From assembly GCF_001861355.1 (NCBI RefSeq), contig NZ_MASN01000018.1, positions 310,001 to 374,000 of the forward strand: a stretch of DNA of 64,000 nucleotides. The letters are read 5' to 3'. Position numbers and translations under genes: made by a program. The notes below the pieces were generated by a model. The model made no database searches. It worked only from the letters and a program-made list of their open reading frames with translations, and was not told where the DNA came from. The stretch is from Natrialba sp. SSL1. Its GTDB lineage: Archaea > Halobacteriota > Halobacteria > Halobacteriales > Natrialbaceae. Of the stretch, positions 50,989 to 60,700 are shown piece by piece; the stretch's first letter is position 1, and every line of letters begins with the position of its first letter.

Positions 50989-52884
50989 ATGAACGTCGTG
51001 CCGGATACGAGCGTGGTCATCGACGGCCGCGTCTCGGCGACGATTGACGATGGGCAGTTCGAGGGAGCGACGATTTCCGTCCCCGAAGCGGTCGTCGCAG
51101 AACTCGAGGCGCAGGCCAACGACGGCATCGAGACCGGCTGGGACGGCCTGGAAGAACTCCAGCGGCTCGCCGACCGCGCCGACGAGGGCGCGATCGAACT
51201 CGAGTACGTCGGAGAGCGACCGAACGCGATCGAGCGCGGGCACGCCTCCGAGGGCGAGATCGACGCGCTGATCCGCGACATTGCGGAGGACCTCGAGGCG
51301 ACCTTCCTCACGAGCGACATCGTGCAGGCCGAGGTCGCCGAGGCGAAGGGCCTCGACGTCGAGCACGTTGCCCCGGACACCCGCGAGGTCGACGTAGGGA
51401 CGCTGACCGTCGAGACGTACTTCGACGAGGCGACGATGAGCGTCCACCTGAAGACGGACACCGTCCCGATGGCAAAGCGCGGCGAACTCGGCGAGATGCG
51501 CTACGAGGAAATAGCCGACGAGCCGTTGGACGAGGCGACAATGGACGAGTACGCCCGCGAGGTCATCGACGCCGCGAAGGAGTCCGCGGAGGGCTTCATC
51601 GAGCTCTCGGAGCCGGGCATGAAGATCGTCCAGTTCCGGGACTACCGGATCGCCATCGGTCGCCCGCCGTTTGCGGACGGGATCGAGATCACTGCGGTTC
51701 GGCCGATCGCACAGACGGACATCGAGGACTACGAGAACGCCGAGGAGCTGAAAGACCGCCTTCTGGAGCGCCAGCGCGGCGTCCTCATCTCCGGTGCGCC
51801 CGGGGCAGGGAAGTCGACCTTCGCCCAGGCGGTCGCCCGGTTCATCTCGAACCACGACTACGCGGTCAAGACGATGGAAAAGCCGCGGGACCTGCAGGTC
51901 GGTCCCGAGATCACCCAGTACACCGAACTCGGCGGCGAGATGGCGAAGACGGCGGACGCCCTGCTGATGGTCCGACCGGACTACACCATCTACGACGAGG
52001 TCCGAAAGACCGACGACTTCGAGGTCTTCGCGGACATGCGCCTCGCCGGCGTCGGCATGATCGGCGTCGTACACGCGACCCGTCCGATCGACGCCCTGCA
52101 GCGCCTCGTCGGCCGCGTCGAACTCGGGATGATTCCACAGGTCGTCGACACCGTCGTCTACATCGAGGCCGGGGAGGTCAACACCGTCTACGACGTGCGC
52201 ACGGAGGTCAAGGTGCCCGCAGGTCTTACCGAGGAGGACCTCGCACGCCCCGTCATCCAGGTCACGAACTTCGAAACCGGAGAGCCGGAGTACGAAATCT
52301 ACACCTTCAACCGGCAGGTCGTCACCGTCCCCCTCAAAGAGGACGAGGGCGGCCCCGGCAGCGAATCCGGCGTCGACCGCATCGCGAAGCAGGAGATCGA
52401 ACGCGAGATTCGCTCCGTCGCCCGCGGCTACGTCGACGTCCAGTTGAAGGGCCAGAACACCGCCACCGTCTACGTCGAAGATGACGACATCTCGAGTGTC
52501 ATCGGGAAAGGCGGCGGCCGAATTACGGATATCGAGAACCGGCTCGGGATCGATATCGACGTGCGGACGCACGACGAGAATCCGAACTACGGCGCAGGTG
52601 CGGGTGGTGCAAGCGCGAACGGCGGCGGTGGCGGTAGCAGTGGCGGCAGCGGCGGACAGGCCGCAGGCCAGATGGTCACGCCCGAAATCACCTCCCGCCA
52701 CATCGTCATTCCCGTCGACGGCAACCACGGCGAGACCGTCGAGGTCCAGGCTGGCGGCGACTACCTCTTCACCGCAACGGTGAGCCGCGGCGGCGAAATT
52801 CAGGTCTCGCGCGGCAGCGCGATCGCAGACGAGTTAGAGCAGGCGATCGACCGCAAGGATCCGGTTACGGTCGTTCCGTCGTAA
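50989..52884 (+). CDS. PIN-VirB11-like ATPase-KH protein (PINA type)
   Basis: 631 residues. PIN domain at residues 1-140 with Asp6 in VVPDTSVVIDG and a conserved acidic set. Walker A GAPGAGKST lies at about 269-277, followed by a PilT/VirB11-like hexameric ATPase core. A KH domain follows with VIGKGGGRI at about 504-512. A Gly/Ser-rich linker (about 540-565) joins a C-terminal strand-rich part. Archaeal PINA of this layout drives Holliday-junction branch migration in Sulfolobus, so a recombination or repair role is likely, though not proven for haloarchaea. Confidence 0.93.
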   Translation: MNVVPDTSVVIDGRVSATIDDGQFEGATISVPEAVVAELEAQANDGIETGWDGLEELQRLADRADEGAIELEYVGERPNAIERGHASEGEIDALIRDIAEDLEATFLTSDIVQAEVAEAKGLDVEHVAPDTREVDVGTLTVETYFDEATMSVHLKTDTVPMAKRGELGEMRYEEIADEPLDEATMDEYAREVIDAAKESAEGFIELSEPGMKIVQFRDYRIAIGRPPFADGIEITAVRPIAQTDIEDYENAEELKDRLLERQRGVLISGAPGAGKSTFAQAVARFISNHDYAVKTMEKPRDLQVGPEITQYTELGGEMAKTADALLMVRPDYTIYDEVRKTDDFEVFADMRLAGVGMIGVVHATRPIDALQRLVGRVELGMIPQVVDTVVYIEAGEVNTVYDVRTEVKVPAGLTEEDLARPVIQVTNFETGEPEYEIYTFNRQVVTVPLKEDEGGPGSESGVDRIAKQEIEREIRSVARGYVDVQLKGQNTATVYVEDDDISSVIGKGGGRITDIENRLGIDIDVRTHDENPNYGAGAGGASANGGGGGSSGGSGGQAAGQMVTPEITSRHIVIPVDGNHGETVEVQAGGDYLFTATVSRGGEIQVSRGSAIADELEQAIDRKDPVTVVPS

Positions 52885-52886
52885 CA

Positions 52887-52911
52887 CCGCGAACGGAGTG
52901 AGCGGCTTTTT
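52887..52911 (+). terminator. Hairpin plus T-run after the PIN-ATPase gene
   Basis: CCGC (52887-52890) pairs with GCGG (52902-52905) around a GAACGGAGTGA loop and is followed by CTTTTT (52906-52911). It starts 2 nt after the stop codon region. Haloarchaeal transcripts commonly end at T-runs, so this is a likely terminator. Confidence 0.6.
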
Positions 52912-52972
52912 GGAGCCTTCATGAACGGAGTGAGTGACGGGCCAGCGAGAGCGAATTCTCGCAGGGAAGGGG

Positions 52973-54376
52973 TCAAGAGACAAGCGTATACCGCCGCCCA
53001 GGTCCCTTGTAGAGTCCGTACAGTCCGTCGTCGGCAACCACTACCAGTCTGTCGTCGGCGAGCAGCAGGTCGTCTCGACACGAGACTTCCTCGAGTGGTC
53101 GTACACTCCACCAGGACTCACCCTCGGCAGTGATAGCCACGAGCCCACAACTATTCATTGATGGTCCAACTCCCCAGCCGTAGACGCCGTCTGCGTCGGC
53201 GACGAGCGTCCCACGGAACGCGTAGTCGTCGCGCCGCCAGGCGAGGTCACCTGACGCAGCGTCGACAGCCGTGAGTACGTCGCCAGCGCGACAGTACACC
53301 CGCGCCGTGTCGGAAGCTGACGCGGAAGCAGAAACGGGACGCAACGTCACTCCACCCATCTCGGCAGTCTCGGTGAGGGGTACCGTGAACTGCTGCTCGC
53401 CGTCCGGAGCGATCCCCCGTACTTCCGGAACGTGCTCGTCACTGCCGTCGAGAGCCACGAGAGCGGACTCCCCGACAGCGACGACATCCCTGAAACGAGG
53501 GTGGGTGCTGCTGGATTGGACGGTGCCGTCCGAATCGAGGCAGACCAGTGCTGGGTCGTAACCAGAATCTGGGTTGCTAGCGGTGAGAACCCAGAGATCG
53601 TCCGTCGTGATTGCGGTTGCGCTGAGCAGAACGTCGGTGTCGTCGTCAGTGGTGCTGTTGGTGCCGTCATCACCGGTTCGGCCGCCGAGATCGGCAAGTG
53701 TCTGCTCGAAGCGCAACTCGCCGGTGTCGGTGTCGAAGCAGACGAGTCCATCGGAATGCGTGCCGACGAGAAGCGACGAGTCGATTCCGGATCGTGCGGT
53801 CCGAAGCGCGAGTTCCGGGCCGTCCCAGGTGATCTCCCAGCGTATGGGGGTCTCGGTCGAGGACTCGGAACTACTATTATTACTATTACTATTACTATTA
53901 CTACTGTTGCTGGTGCCAGAACTCGAGCCGATGTCGGTGTTGGAACCAGTGCTTGACCCGTCTTCACCCCCATCCGTCTCGTACGCGATCGAAACGATGC
54001 GGTCGTCCTCCAACTGAAAGTACGCATCCCCATCGGAAACCGCTGGCACCCCGACGTACTGCGCCGGTGTACTCCCGCTCCAGACGCGGTCTCCACTCGA
54101 GTCCCGAAGCGTGAGAGCGGCGTCGTCGACCTCGCCAAACCCGTTTTGGGTGAACGTGCGTCCGCTGCGATTGCGAACGTGGGCGACGTGTGATCCATCG
54201 GAGAACCAGCGGTCGTCCGCCGTCCGCATCGGGCCAGGGACGTTCGAGCGACCGGTTGCATGGTGCCAGTCGAACTCGCCGCCACCGGGCTGGTAGCCAC
54301 AGCCGGCAACTGCGGTCGCCAGCCCGGTTCCGACAGCGGTGAGTACTCGCCGCCGAGTGAGTCGGCCCTCTGTCAT
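52973..54376 (-). CDS. PQQ-like beta-propeller lipoprotein (Tat signal)
   Basis: 467 residues. The N-terminus MTEGRLTRRRVLTAVGTGLA has a twin-Arg-like RRR followed by the lipobox AVAGC at about residue 26, so it is exported folded and lipid-anchored. Blade-like repeats follow: LVCFDTDTGELRFEQ, LVCLDSDGTVQSS and LTAVDAASGDLAWRR, typical of PQQ-like eight-bladed propellers. A disordered Asn/Ser stretch is encoded by a trinucleotide repeat at 53870-53905. It overlaps the HtpX-like gene by 4 nt. The ligand is unknown. Confidence 0.88.
   Translation of the reverse strand: MTEGRLTRRRVLTAVGTGLATAVAGCGYQPGGGEFDWHHATGRSNVPGPMRTADDRWFSDGSHVAHVRNRSGRTFTQNGFGEVDDAALTLRDSSGDRVWSGSTPAQYVGVPAVSDGDAYFQLEDDRIVSIAYETDGGEDGSSTGSNTDIGSSSGTSNSSNSNSNSNNSSSESSTETPIRWEITWDGPELALRTARSGIDSSLLVGTHSDGLVCFDTDTGELRFEQTLADLGGRTGDDGTNSTTDDDTDVLLSATAITTDDLWVLTASNPDSGYDPALVCLDSDGTVQSSSTHPRFRDVVAVGESALVALDGSDEHVPEVRGIAPDGEQQFTVPLTETAEMGGVTLRPVSASASASDTARVYCRAGDVLTAVDAASGDLAWRRDDYAFRGTLVADADGVYGWGVGPSMNSCGLVAITAEGESWWSVRPLEEVSCRDDLLLADDRLVVVADDGLYGLYKGPGRRYTLVS
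53870..53905. repeat. ACT/ATT trinucleotide microsatellite in a coding region
   Basis: Twelve in-frame triplets of ACT or ATT in a row (read on + strand). On the coding strand they give AGT/AAT, that is Ser/Asn. The tract is AT-rich in a GC-rich gene and can change length without a frameshift. Confidence 0.9.
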
Positions 54377-55464
54377 CCCAGATCACTCCCCGTACTCGCC
54401 GCAGCGGTCATCCCACCAGTCTCGCGTTCGAGTTCACGAAGGCGGTCGATTCGGGTCTCGGTCGGCGGATGCGTGTCTGGAAAGATGTCCGTGCTGATGA
54501 GCTCTTGCGAGCCGAACGCGCGGTCCTCGAGCGGCGCGAGGTACAGCGCCTCCACGCCACCGTCGAGCTTCCGAAGATCTTCGTCGGGCTGATTGGGCAG
54601 TTCTGAATCGAGCGTCTCGAGTGCACTCGCGAGCGCCGCCGGCGATCCGGTGATCGTGGCGGCGGCGCGGTCTGCGACGTACTCGCGTTCGCGCGAGAGA
54701 ACGCGGTAAAACAGGACGCTCGCGAGCCAGAACATCGCCGAGACGGTCAGCGTTACGACCGCACAGACGGTGATGACGACGATGGCGACGAGCAGTGCAC
54801 GACCGTCGCTGTCCCCGCCCGATCCGCCGGAGCTGAAGCCTGAGCCGAGCAGCCGATAGAAGCCGTAGAGGACGTAGAACGCGACGAAAGCGAGATAGTA
54901 CGTGATCGTCGGCAACAGCCACGCGACGGTCATCAGGTTGGCGTCACGGTTCGAAATATGCGCGAGTTCGTGTGCGAGGACGGCCTCGAGTTCCTCCTCG
55001 GAGAGCATCTCGAGTAAGCCGGTCGTGACCACGACGTACTCCTCGTCTGCCCGCCCGACACCGGCGACCGCGAACGCGTTCGGCACGGTGCTGTCGATCA
55101 CTGCGACGCCAGGGGTTGCGATGCCAATCTGTGACGACAGGCGCGTCACTGTTGCGTGCAGAGACGGGTACGCATCAGCGTCGACTGGCCGTGCGTCGAC
55201 CGACCGCAGGACAGCGCTCGGACCGTATCGGTACTGAACGAGGAGGCCACCGAGGACGACGACGGTCAGGAGCAACGGATCGACGTAGAACTCACCGTGG
55301 AACGGCCGTTCGTTCGCCCACTCGAGGAGCGCGATACCGACGGTGTTCGCGAGAAATACGAACGTGTAGACGAACGCGAACGGCAAGCAGACGACGAGTG
55401 TGAGGGCGACTCCCATTCGGAAGCGAAAGCCGCGTCCGGGAACGGGTGTCTGCGTTGACGGCAT
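54373..55464 (-). CDS. htpX: M48 family metalloprotease (HtpX-like)
   Basis: 363 residues from ATG 55464 (MPSTQTPVPGRGFRFRMGV). HELAH at residues 165-169 is the zinc site, with a downstream Glu in REREYVADRAAA. Four hydrophobic helices are visible. HtpX-like proteases degrade damaged membrane proteins. A TATA-like CTATACC (reverse strand of 55488-55494) lies about 27 nt upstream of 55464 and fixes this start over the in-frame ATG at 55563. It shares a 4-nt overlap with the propeller lipoprotein gene. Confidence 0.93.
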   Translation of the reverse strand: MPSTQTPVPGRGFRFRMGVALTLVVCLPFAFVYTFVFLANTVGIALLEWANERPFHGEFYVDPLLLTVVVLGGLLVQYRYGPSAVLRSVDARPVDADAYPSLHATVTRLSSQIGIATPGVAVIDSTVPNAFAVAGVGRADEEYVVVTTGLLEMLSEEELEAVLAHELAHISNRDANLMTVAWLLPTITYYLAFVAFYVLYGFYRLLGSGFSSGGSGGDSDGRALLVAIVVITVCAVVTLTVSAMFWLASVLFYRVLSREREYVADRAAATITGSPAALASALETLDSELPNQPDEDLRKLDGGVEALYLAPLEDRAFGSQELISTDIFPDTHPPTETRIDRLRELERETGGMTAAASTGSDLG

Positions 55465-55487
55465 TGACTCGGCATCGACCGCGGACC

Positions 55488-55494
55488 GGTATAG
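55488..55494 (-). promoter_or_regulatory. TATA box of htpX-like gene
   Basis: CTATACC on the minus strand about 27 nt before ATG 55464. Position gives a leaderless start. Confidence 0.55.
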
Positions 55495-55650
55495 TTGTTG
55501 TAGATTGATGTTTGGAGAGTTAGTGAGTGGTCGGGGTATTGGGTGTGAGTATTCAACCAACATCAGTAATGACCACTAGCTGTTTAAGGAGTAGTCACAT
55601 ATACGAGACGATCGTCCACTGAGTTAGCCATACAATGGTGTTTCACAACA

Positions 55651-56637
55651 ATGTCAACTGACGCCGAGACCGACGGTCGCTCGACCTGCACCGCACCCGA
55701 CGAACCGTTCATCGTAACGCGACCACGTCTCGAGGTCGTTCGCTCCCGGATTGTCGACTCGATTCAACAGCGCGTCGCCGATGCAGGTGCCCACGGCGTC
55801 GTCGTCGCGATGAGCGGCGGCCTCGATTCGACCGTCACGGCAACGCTGGCCGTCGAGGCACTCGGCCCCGAACGCGTCCTCGGCCTCGCACTCCCGTGTC
55901 ACAAAACCGAACAGCGCGACGCCCGCGACGCCCGCACAATTGCGGCAGGACTCGGCATGGCGTTCACCGAGATTCAACTGCGGCCGCTTCTCGAGTTGTT
56001 CGACGACACGGTGGCGAGTGTACTCGAGTGTCGGCTCGACGGAGACGGGAGGAGAGGCAGGGTCGAAATCGAAGATGACGACAGTGGCGGAGACGGCGAG
56101 AGCGGCAGTACCGACGACAGCGCCAGCAGTGCGCGACCCAACGAACGCAACTGCGAACTCGGGAACGTCGTTGCACGCCTTCGGATGAGTTGTGCCTACT
56201 ACGCGGCCAACCGCGAGCAGCGACTCGTCCTCGGCACGGCGAACCGCTCGGAGTTGTTACTCGGTTACTTCACCAAGTACGGCGACGGAGCGGCGGACAG
56301 CTATCCGATCGGCGACCTCTACAAGACCGAAGTGCGAGCGCTCGCACAACGAATCGGCGTTCCGCGGCGGATCATCAGCAAGTCGCCGACGGCTGGCTTC
56401 TGGGCCGACCAGACCGACGCCGACGAGCTCGGTGCCCCGTACGAGACGATCGATCCACTGCTGTTCCGGCTGGTCGAACAAGCGCAATCAGTCACCGAGG
56501 CTGCTGCCGATCTCGATCTCGACTCGGAGACGGCGCGAGCGATTGCGTGGCTGTGTGCCGAAACCGAGCACAAACGATGTCGACCGCCGATACCGGATGT
56601 CGATCGGCTCAAGCGCGGCGGTACCGACGCGAACTGA
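55651..56637 (+). CDS. nadE: NAD+ synthetase
   Basis: 328 residues. It amidates nicotinate adenine dinucleotide to NAD+ with ammonia. The PP-loop SGGLDSTV is at about residues 55-62, and later motifs are LGTANRSELLLGYFTKYGDGAAD and KSPTAGFWADQTDADELG. An acidic insert (about 142-162, DDDSGGDGESGSTDD) lengthens the loop between the two halves. There is no glutaminase domain, so the enzyme uses free ammonia. It is transcribed alone. Confidence 0.95.
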   Translation: MSTDAETDGRSTCTAPDEPFIVTRPRLEVVRSRIVDSIQQRVADAGAHGVVVAMSGGLDSTVTATLAVEALGPERVLGLALPCHKTEQRDARDARTIAAGLGMAFTEIQLRPLLELFDDTVASVLECRLDGDGRRGRVEIEDDDSGGDGESGSTDDSASSARPNERNCELGNVVARLRMSCAYYAANREQRLVLGTANRSELLLGYFTKYGDGAADSYPIGDLYKTEVRALAQRIGVPRRIISKSPTAGFWADQTDADELGAPYETIDPLLFRLVEQAQSVTEAAADLDLDSETARAIAWLCAETEHKRCRPPIPDVDRLKRGGTDAN

Positions 56638-56679
56638 GTGACAGCGGCCGCTGGCTACTAAACTATTCGGTCCAGTCGT

Positions 56680-57090
56680 CTACTCTGCTTCGTACCGGTA
56701 CAGGTTCGGATTCCGCCACCAGAACAGCCCCCAGGAGAGCATGAACCCGGCACCCATCGCGATAATGTCCTGCAGGATCTGCCAGAGGCCAAATCCGACG
56801 ATCGCGACCAGCGCGAGCGCCGAGCCGAGTGCGGCACCGACGATGACGAACAACACGTCACCGATGATGTGCTCGCGCGGCTGCTCCCAGTAGTGTTGGC
56901 GGTCCTCGTCGTACCAGACGCCGACGTAGATCAACACCGGCGACATCGCCGTAATAATCGTGACGACCTGAAAGTCCGGCCCCAACCCTGCTGGTCCGAG
57001 GACCGTGAAGTTGAGCAAATTCGCGATCATCGCCGTCGCGAACAATCCGACCAACAGCCAGCCCCACCGTGGTAACGCCTCCTTGTCCAT
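56680..57090 (-). CDS. Conserved haloarchaeal membrane protein
   Basis: 136 residues with four hydrophobic segments (about 12-32, 42-58, 78-100 and 104-122). The loop VGVWYDEDRQHYWEQPREH is polar and probably cytoplasmic. It ends WWRNPNLYRYEAE. No transport or enzyme motif is seen. It lies 93 nt downstream of the small wHTH gene on the same strand, so the two could be one transcript. Confidence 0.78.
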   Translation of the reverse strand: MDKEALPRWGWLLVGLFATAMIANLLNFTVLGPAGLGPDFQVVTIITAMSPVLIYVGVWYDEDRQHYWEQPREHIIGDVLFVIVGAALGSALALVAIVGFGLWQILQDIIAMGAGFMLSWGLFWWRNPNLYRYEAE

Positions 57091-57183
57091 ATCTGGGGAG
57101 CGTCACTGTATCAAAATAATCCTGCCGTTCTTGGTGTCATCGTCGATTCGGACAACAAGAAAGAGAGTGGCAGCGGGAGACGG

Positions 57184-57477
57184 TTATTCCGCGCAGCAGG
57201 CGTCTTTCTTCGGGGCCTCTTCCACACCGCTTCCATCCGCCGCTACTGGCTCCTCCAGCCGATACAAGCTCTGGCGCGCATCAGCAAAGTAGATATCCTC
57301 GTCGACGATTCCGATCTCCTCGAGACGCTCGAGTGCGTACCGAACCGTTCGCGCCGAGAGCATCGACTCCTCGACGATCTGCTTCTGGGTGAGCGGCCCG
57401 TCGTACTCGAGAACCTTGAAAACGAGTTTGGCGCTCGGAGGCAAGTCTTCGATCTCCTCCCCGTCGGTCTCTACCAT
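57184..57477 (-). CDS. Small winged-helix regulator with C-terminal CC
   Basis: 97 residues. A winged helix covers about residues 12-75: PSAKLVFKVLEYDGPLTQKQ, then EESMLSARTVRYALERLEEIGIV and YFADARQSLYRLEE. The tail ends with KKDACCAE, a Cys pair that could sense redox state or metal. From memory such small MarR/TrmB-like regulators are frequent in haloarchaea. A TTTTATA box (reverse strand of 57503-57509) is about 29 nt upstream, so it is leaderless. The large pilin-like gene is divergent from it, with 261 nt between. Confidence 0.88.
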   Translation of the reverse strand: MVETDGEEIEDLPPSAKLVFKVLEYDGPLTQKQIVEESMLSARTVRYALERLEEIGIVDEDIYFADARQSLYRLEEPVAADGSGVEEAPKKDACCAE

Positions 57478-57502
57478 GTTACGAATCGAAAGCGTGCAGC
57501 AG

Positions 57503-57509
57503 TATAAAA
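57503..57509 (-). promoter_or_regulatory. TATA box of the small wHTH gene
   Basis: TTTTATA on the minus strand about 29 nt before the start codon at 57477, giving a leaderless mRNA. Confidence 0.6.
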
Positions 57510-57510
57510 G

Positions 57511-57723
57511 TTGAGCCTTTCACCGACAGACTTACAGAAAATTCCACCCGCTGAATCAAGTAAAGTGGACCCACTGCATCTGCAAGTGCCGATATCGGCC
57601 ATTGACCAGGTGGTCAGCCGCTTCTTGCAATGGGTCGTCGATGACGATTCGGCCGTTCGAGTCGTCTTCAACCCGGTAACATTGTTAGGTATACATATTT
57701 TTATAGTAGGTATTAGTTACTGA
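57511..57723 (+). pseudogene. Possible decayed HalOD1-like fragment
   Basis: The open frame has no ATG or GTG; its first possible start is TTG 57511. Residues from KVDPLHLQVPISAIDQVV to SAVRVVFNPVTLLG recall the HalOD1 domain core (xDPxxL...xIDxDALD then a VxFxYxG strand). The C-terminus runs into an AT-rich promoter-like region. The N-terminal part of a HalOD1 protein is missing. Similarity is weak and from memory, so this may be chance. Confidence 0.25.
57698..57706 (+). promoter_or_regulatory. TATA box of the pilin-like gene
   Basis: TTTTTATAG about 36 nt before ATG 57739, inside a 50-nt AT-rich stretch (57681-57738). A short leader of about 10 nt is expected. Confidence 0.5.
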
Positions 57724-57738
57724 CTCATAAGACTAGAA

Positions 57739-60700
57739 ATGGACGGGGATTTTAGGGTGTTCGGTGGGGACCGGGCCGCAAGTCCAGTACTAGGTATCGT
57801 TCTTCTCTTTGCGATGGTGGGGATCGGTGCGGTCCTGCTGTTCGCGGCTGGTTCCGTGATGCTCGATGGAATCGGCTCCGAGGTGGATCGCGAAAAAGCC
57901 CACTTGTGCATGGACGAGACCGACCACCGACTCGGGACTGTCGCCTCAACGGGATACGACCAGTCGATGGCGCTTGACGACCCAGATTGTCAACCAGCAG
58001 TCGTCAACGACGGCTCAATTTCAATCACCTGGTATAACAGTTCAGATGGAGACCGTCCACCATGGGGCAACTCGAGTCGGACGGTCACTGAAGAACTTGG
58101 TGCCCTTGAATTCAACCTCGATGATCGGACACTCGCACACCAAGGTGGTGCCATCTGGGAGGTCACAGACTCCGGTGTGCGAACCGAAAAGTCACCGCCG
58201 ATCGGCTTCACCGAGAACGGGGTATTGGGACTGGAATTCATGCAGGTCCACCAATCCGAGACTGTTGGTTCGGAAGGAGTCCTCCGACACGACTACGAAG
58301 GCGAGTCCGAAGCGGCAGCAAACCTCACTTCAGCAGTTGCGCGGGCGGAGGAAGACGTTGCAATTAAAATCGAGAGCGAGTATGCCGAGGGGTGGAAGAA
58401 CCACCTCGAAAGCGAAAAAGAGTATGCTGAACAATTCTCCGAGTTCGATGTCAATGTCGAGTCAACTTCGAATCCCAACGAGGTCGTGTTGACAATTGAG
58501 GAGATTGATGCAGCCCCAGAAGAGCCGTATTTCTTGGTTGAAGAGGACCACGGACTATGGCATCAAGGTGGGAACGAGCCACTTCCTAGTCATATTTTGG
58601 AGCACGAGGAGTCTTTCCATATCAATACGAAACTAACCAATTACGGAAACGAATCAGGGCAGGTCAACGCTACGCTCATGATTCGGGACGAATCCGGTAC
58701 TGGCGTCGAAAGCCGAGAGATCACGTCGAAGCAAGAAATTGAACCGGGAGAATCAATCTCGACCGCCGACCAGGAAGATTGGGAATGGGGCTCGCACAGC
58801 GCAAACCACTATTTCAAAACCGATAACACAACCGGTAACGCAAACGTCGATCGCACGATCGATGTCGAACCGGGGGAAGAGTACGAGTACAACGTCAAAA
58901 CAGATCCAGGAGGGGACACCCTCGACGAGCCAGGCCACTTCATTATCGAGGAAGATCCGCCGGAAGTCACTATCACTAACGTCGAGGATCCAGTCGGCCA
59001 GGGAGAGACGTTAACGGTCCACGCAAATGTCGAAAAGCGAGGGTATGGAGACGATCAACTCGTTTGGCTCAGTGGATTCGACGGCAATATCGTTGACACC
59101 GCCGAAGTCGATTCCGATGGGAGCGGAGAGGAATCCGTCGAACTCGAGTGGGGGAGCGTCGATCTGCCGACGGACTCCACTGATACCGAAATCGCAGTCG
59201 GAACAGAATCGAACAGCACCACCAAAGCGGTCGAAGTCAATCCCTCGCTCAACATAACGGATGTCGATGTGCTTGATGATCCGGTTGAGGAAGACGGGTC
59301 GGTAACCGTTGAGGCAGTCGTCGAGGCTATGGGTGATACAGCCGACACGGACGTGATACTGGAGGACTTCGATGGAAACGAAGCTGATAGCCAGTCCGTT
59401 CCGGTTCCAGGTGCAGGTACAGAGACTGTCGAACTCGAGTACGATAACGTTGGAGAGCGAACTGATCGCATCACGGTCAGGACGGATAGTTTCGAAGCAG
59501 AAGACGACGAGATGGAGGAAGTTGTCGTCGTCAAGCGGGATGGGCCAGAATGTGACGCCGTCGATTATGAGGGCAGTGGGTCAGAACATGACCCGTATCA
59601 AATAAGCAACGTCGATCAGCTTCAGTGTATCAACGACCAAGGTCTCGATGATCACTACGAACTCGTCGACGACATCGATGCTCATGGGACCGAGTACTGG
59701 AATCCAGATGTGGTCGACACGGATAGCCACTCAGAGACCGTCACTGCCGAAAACGGCGAATTTGGAGCAGGAGATCAGATCGAACTCTCGGAAACACCAG
59801 TGGTGGAAGGAAGCGTCGAAGTGGATGCAGGATTTTGGGATAGTAACCCAGACTTCGAACTCGTTGATGACGAAGCAGGGATCGTAGAGATACAAGATAA
59901 TCCTGGATGGGGTGACGACTGGGCACAACTGGATGTCTCCTATGAAACTCCAGCAGAGTCCGGCGAACCACGTGGATTCGAACCAATTGGGAACGGTGGA
60001 CACGACTGGCTGGAAGGTTCATCTCGATGTGATCGACCGTGTAGCTGGGAAGGTCAACTGTTCAGCGGGACGTTTGACGGGAACGGAAGCGTCATCGAAG
60101 GGCTGCACATTGACCGGCCGGACGAACGCTTCGTAGGCCTATTCGGTTCAACGAGCCTTCCCCACGTTGAAGACGAGAACGGTTTCGAAACCGTGGACGT
60201 AGGTGAGGGCTCAGAAATACGTCATGTCCGGCTGGAAGACGTTTATATACATGGACAGCGGTACGTCGGTGCACTTGCAGGTCAAGCCGGTGGAACGATT
60301 GATCAATCCAGTAGTGACGGTGTGGTGAAAGCAGAAGAACAACTGGTTGGAGGATTAGTCGGAGCTGGTGCACACGCCGAGCTAGACAACGAACTCGTCG
60401 CTCAGGGAACAGTAATCGGTGGCGATAACAGAGATGGATTCCTTGGGGAGGGGATCGGAGGATTAGTTGGTCGGACTCACTGGGGGTCGACCTTGTCCGT
60501 CGGTTACACACAGAACATTGATGTTGAGTTTACGGGATCCGGACACTCGAACGCTGGCGGTGTCCTCGGTGCCACATCGTACGTCGATTCAGAGTTTGAT
60601 CAGATGTACACTAACGTGAGTGTTTCCGGCACCAGCGGCGGTGCGCTCGTCGGATCGATCCTCCAGCAGTCTGGGGAGAGCGGTGACGTATTCACCAATG

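Noticed and set aside
50983-52728. 581-codon minus-strand open frame opposite the PIN-ATPase
   Set aside because: Asp/Val/Arg-rich mirror of a well-supported gene with Walker A and KH motifs.
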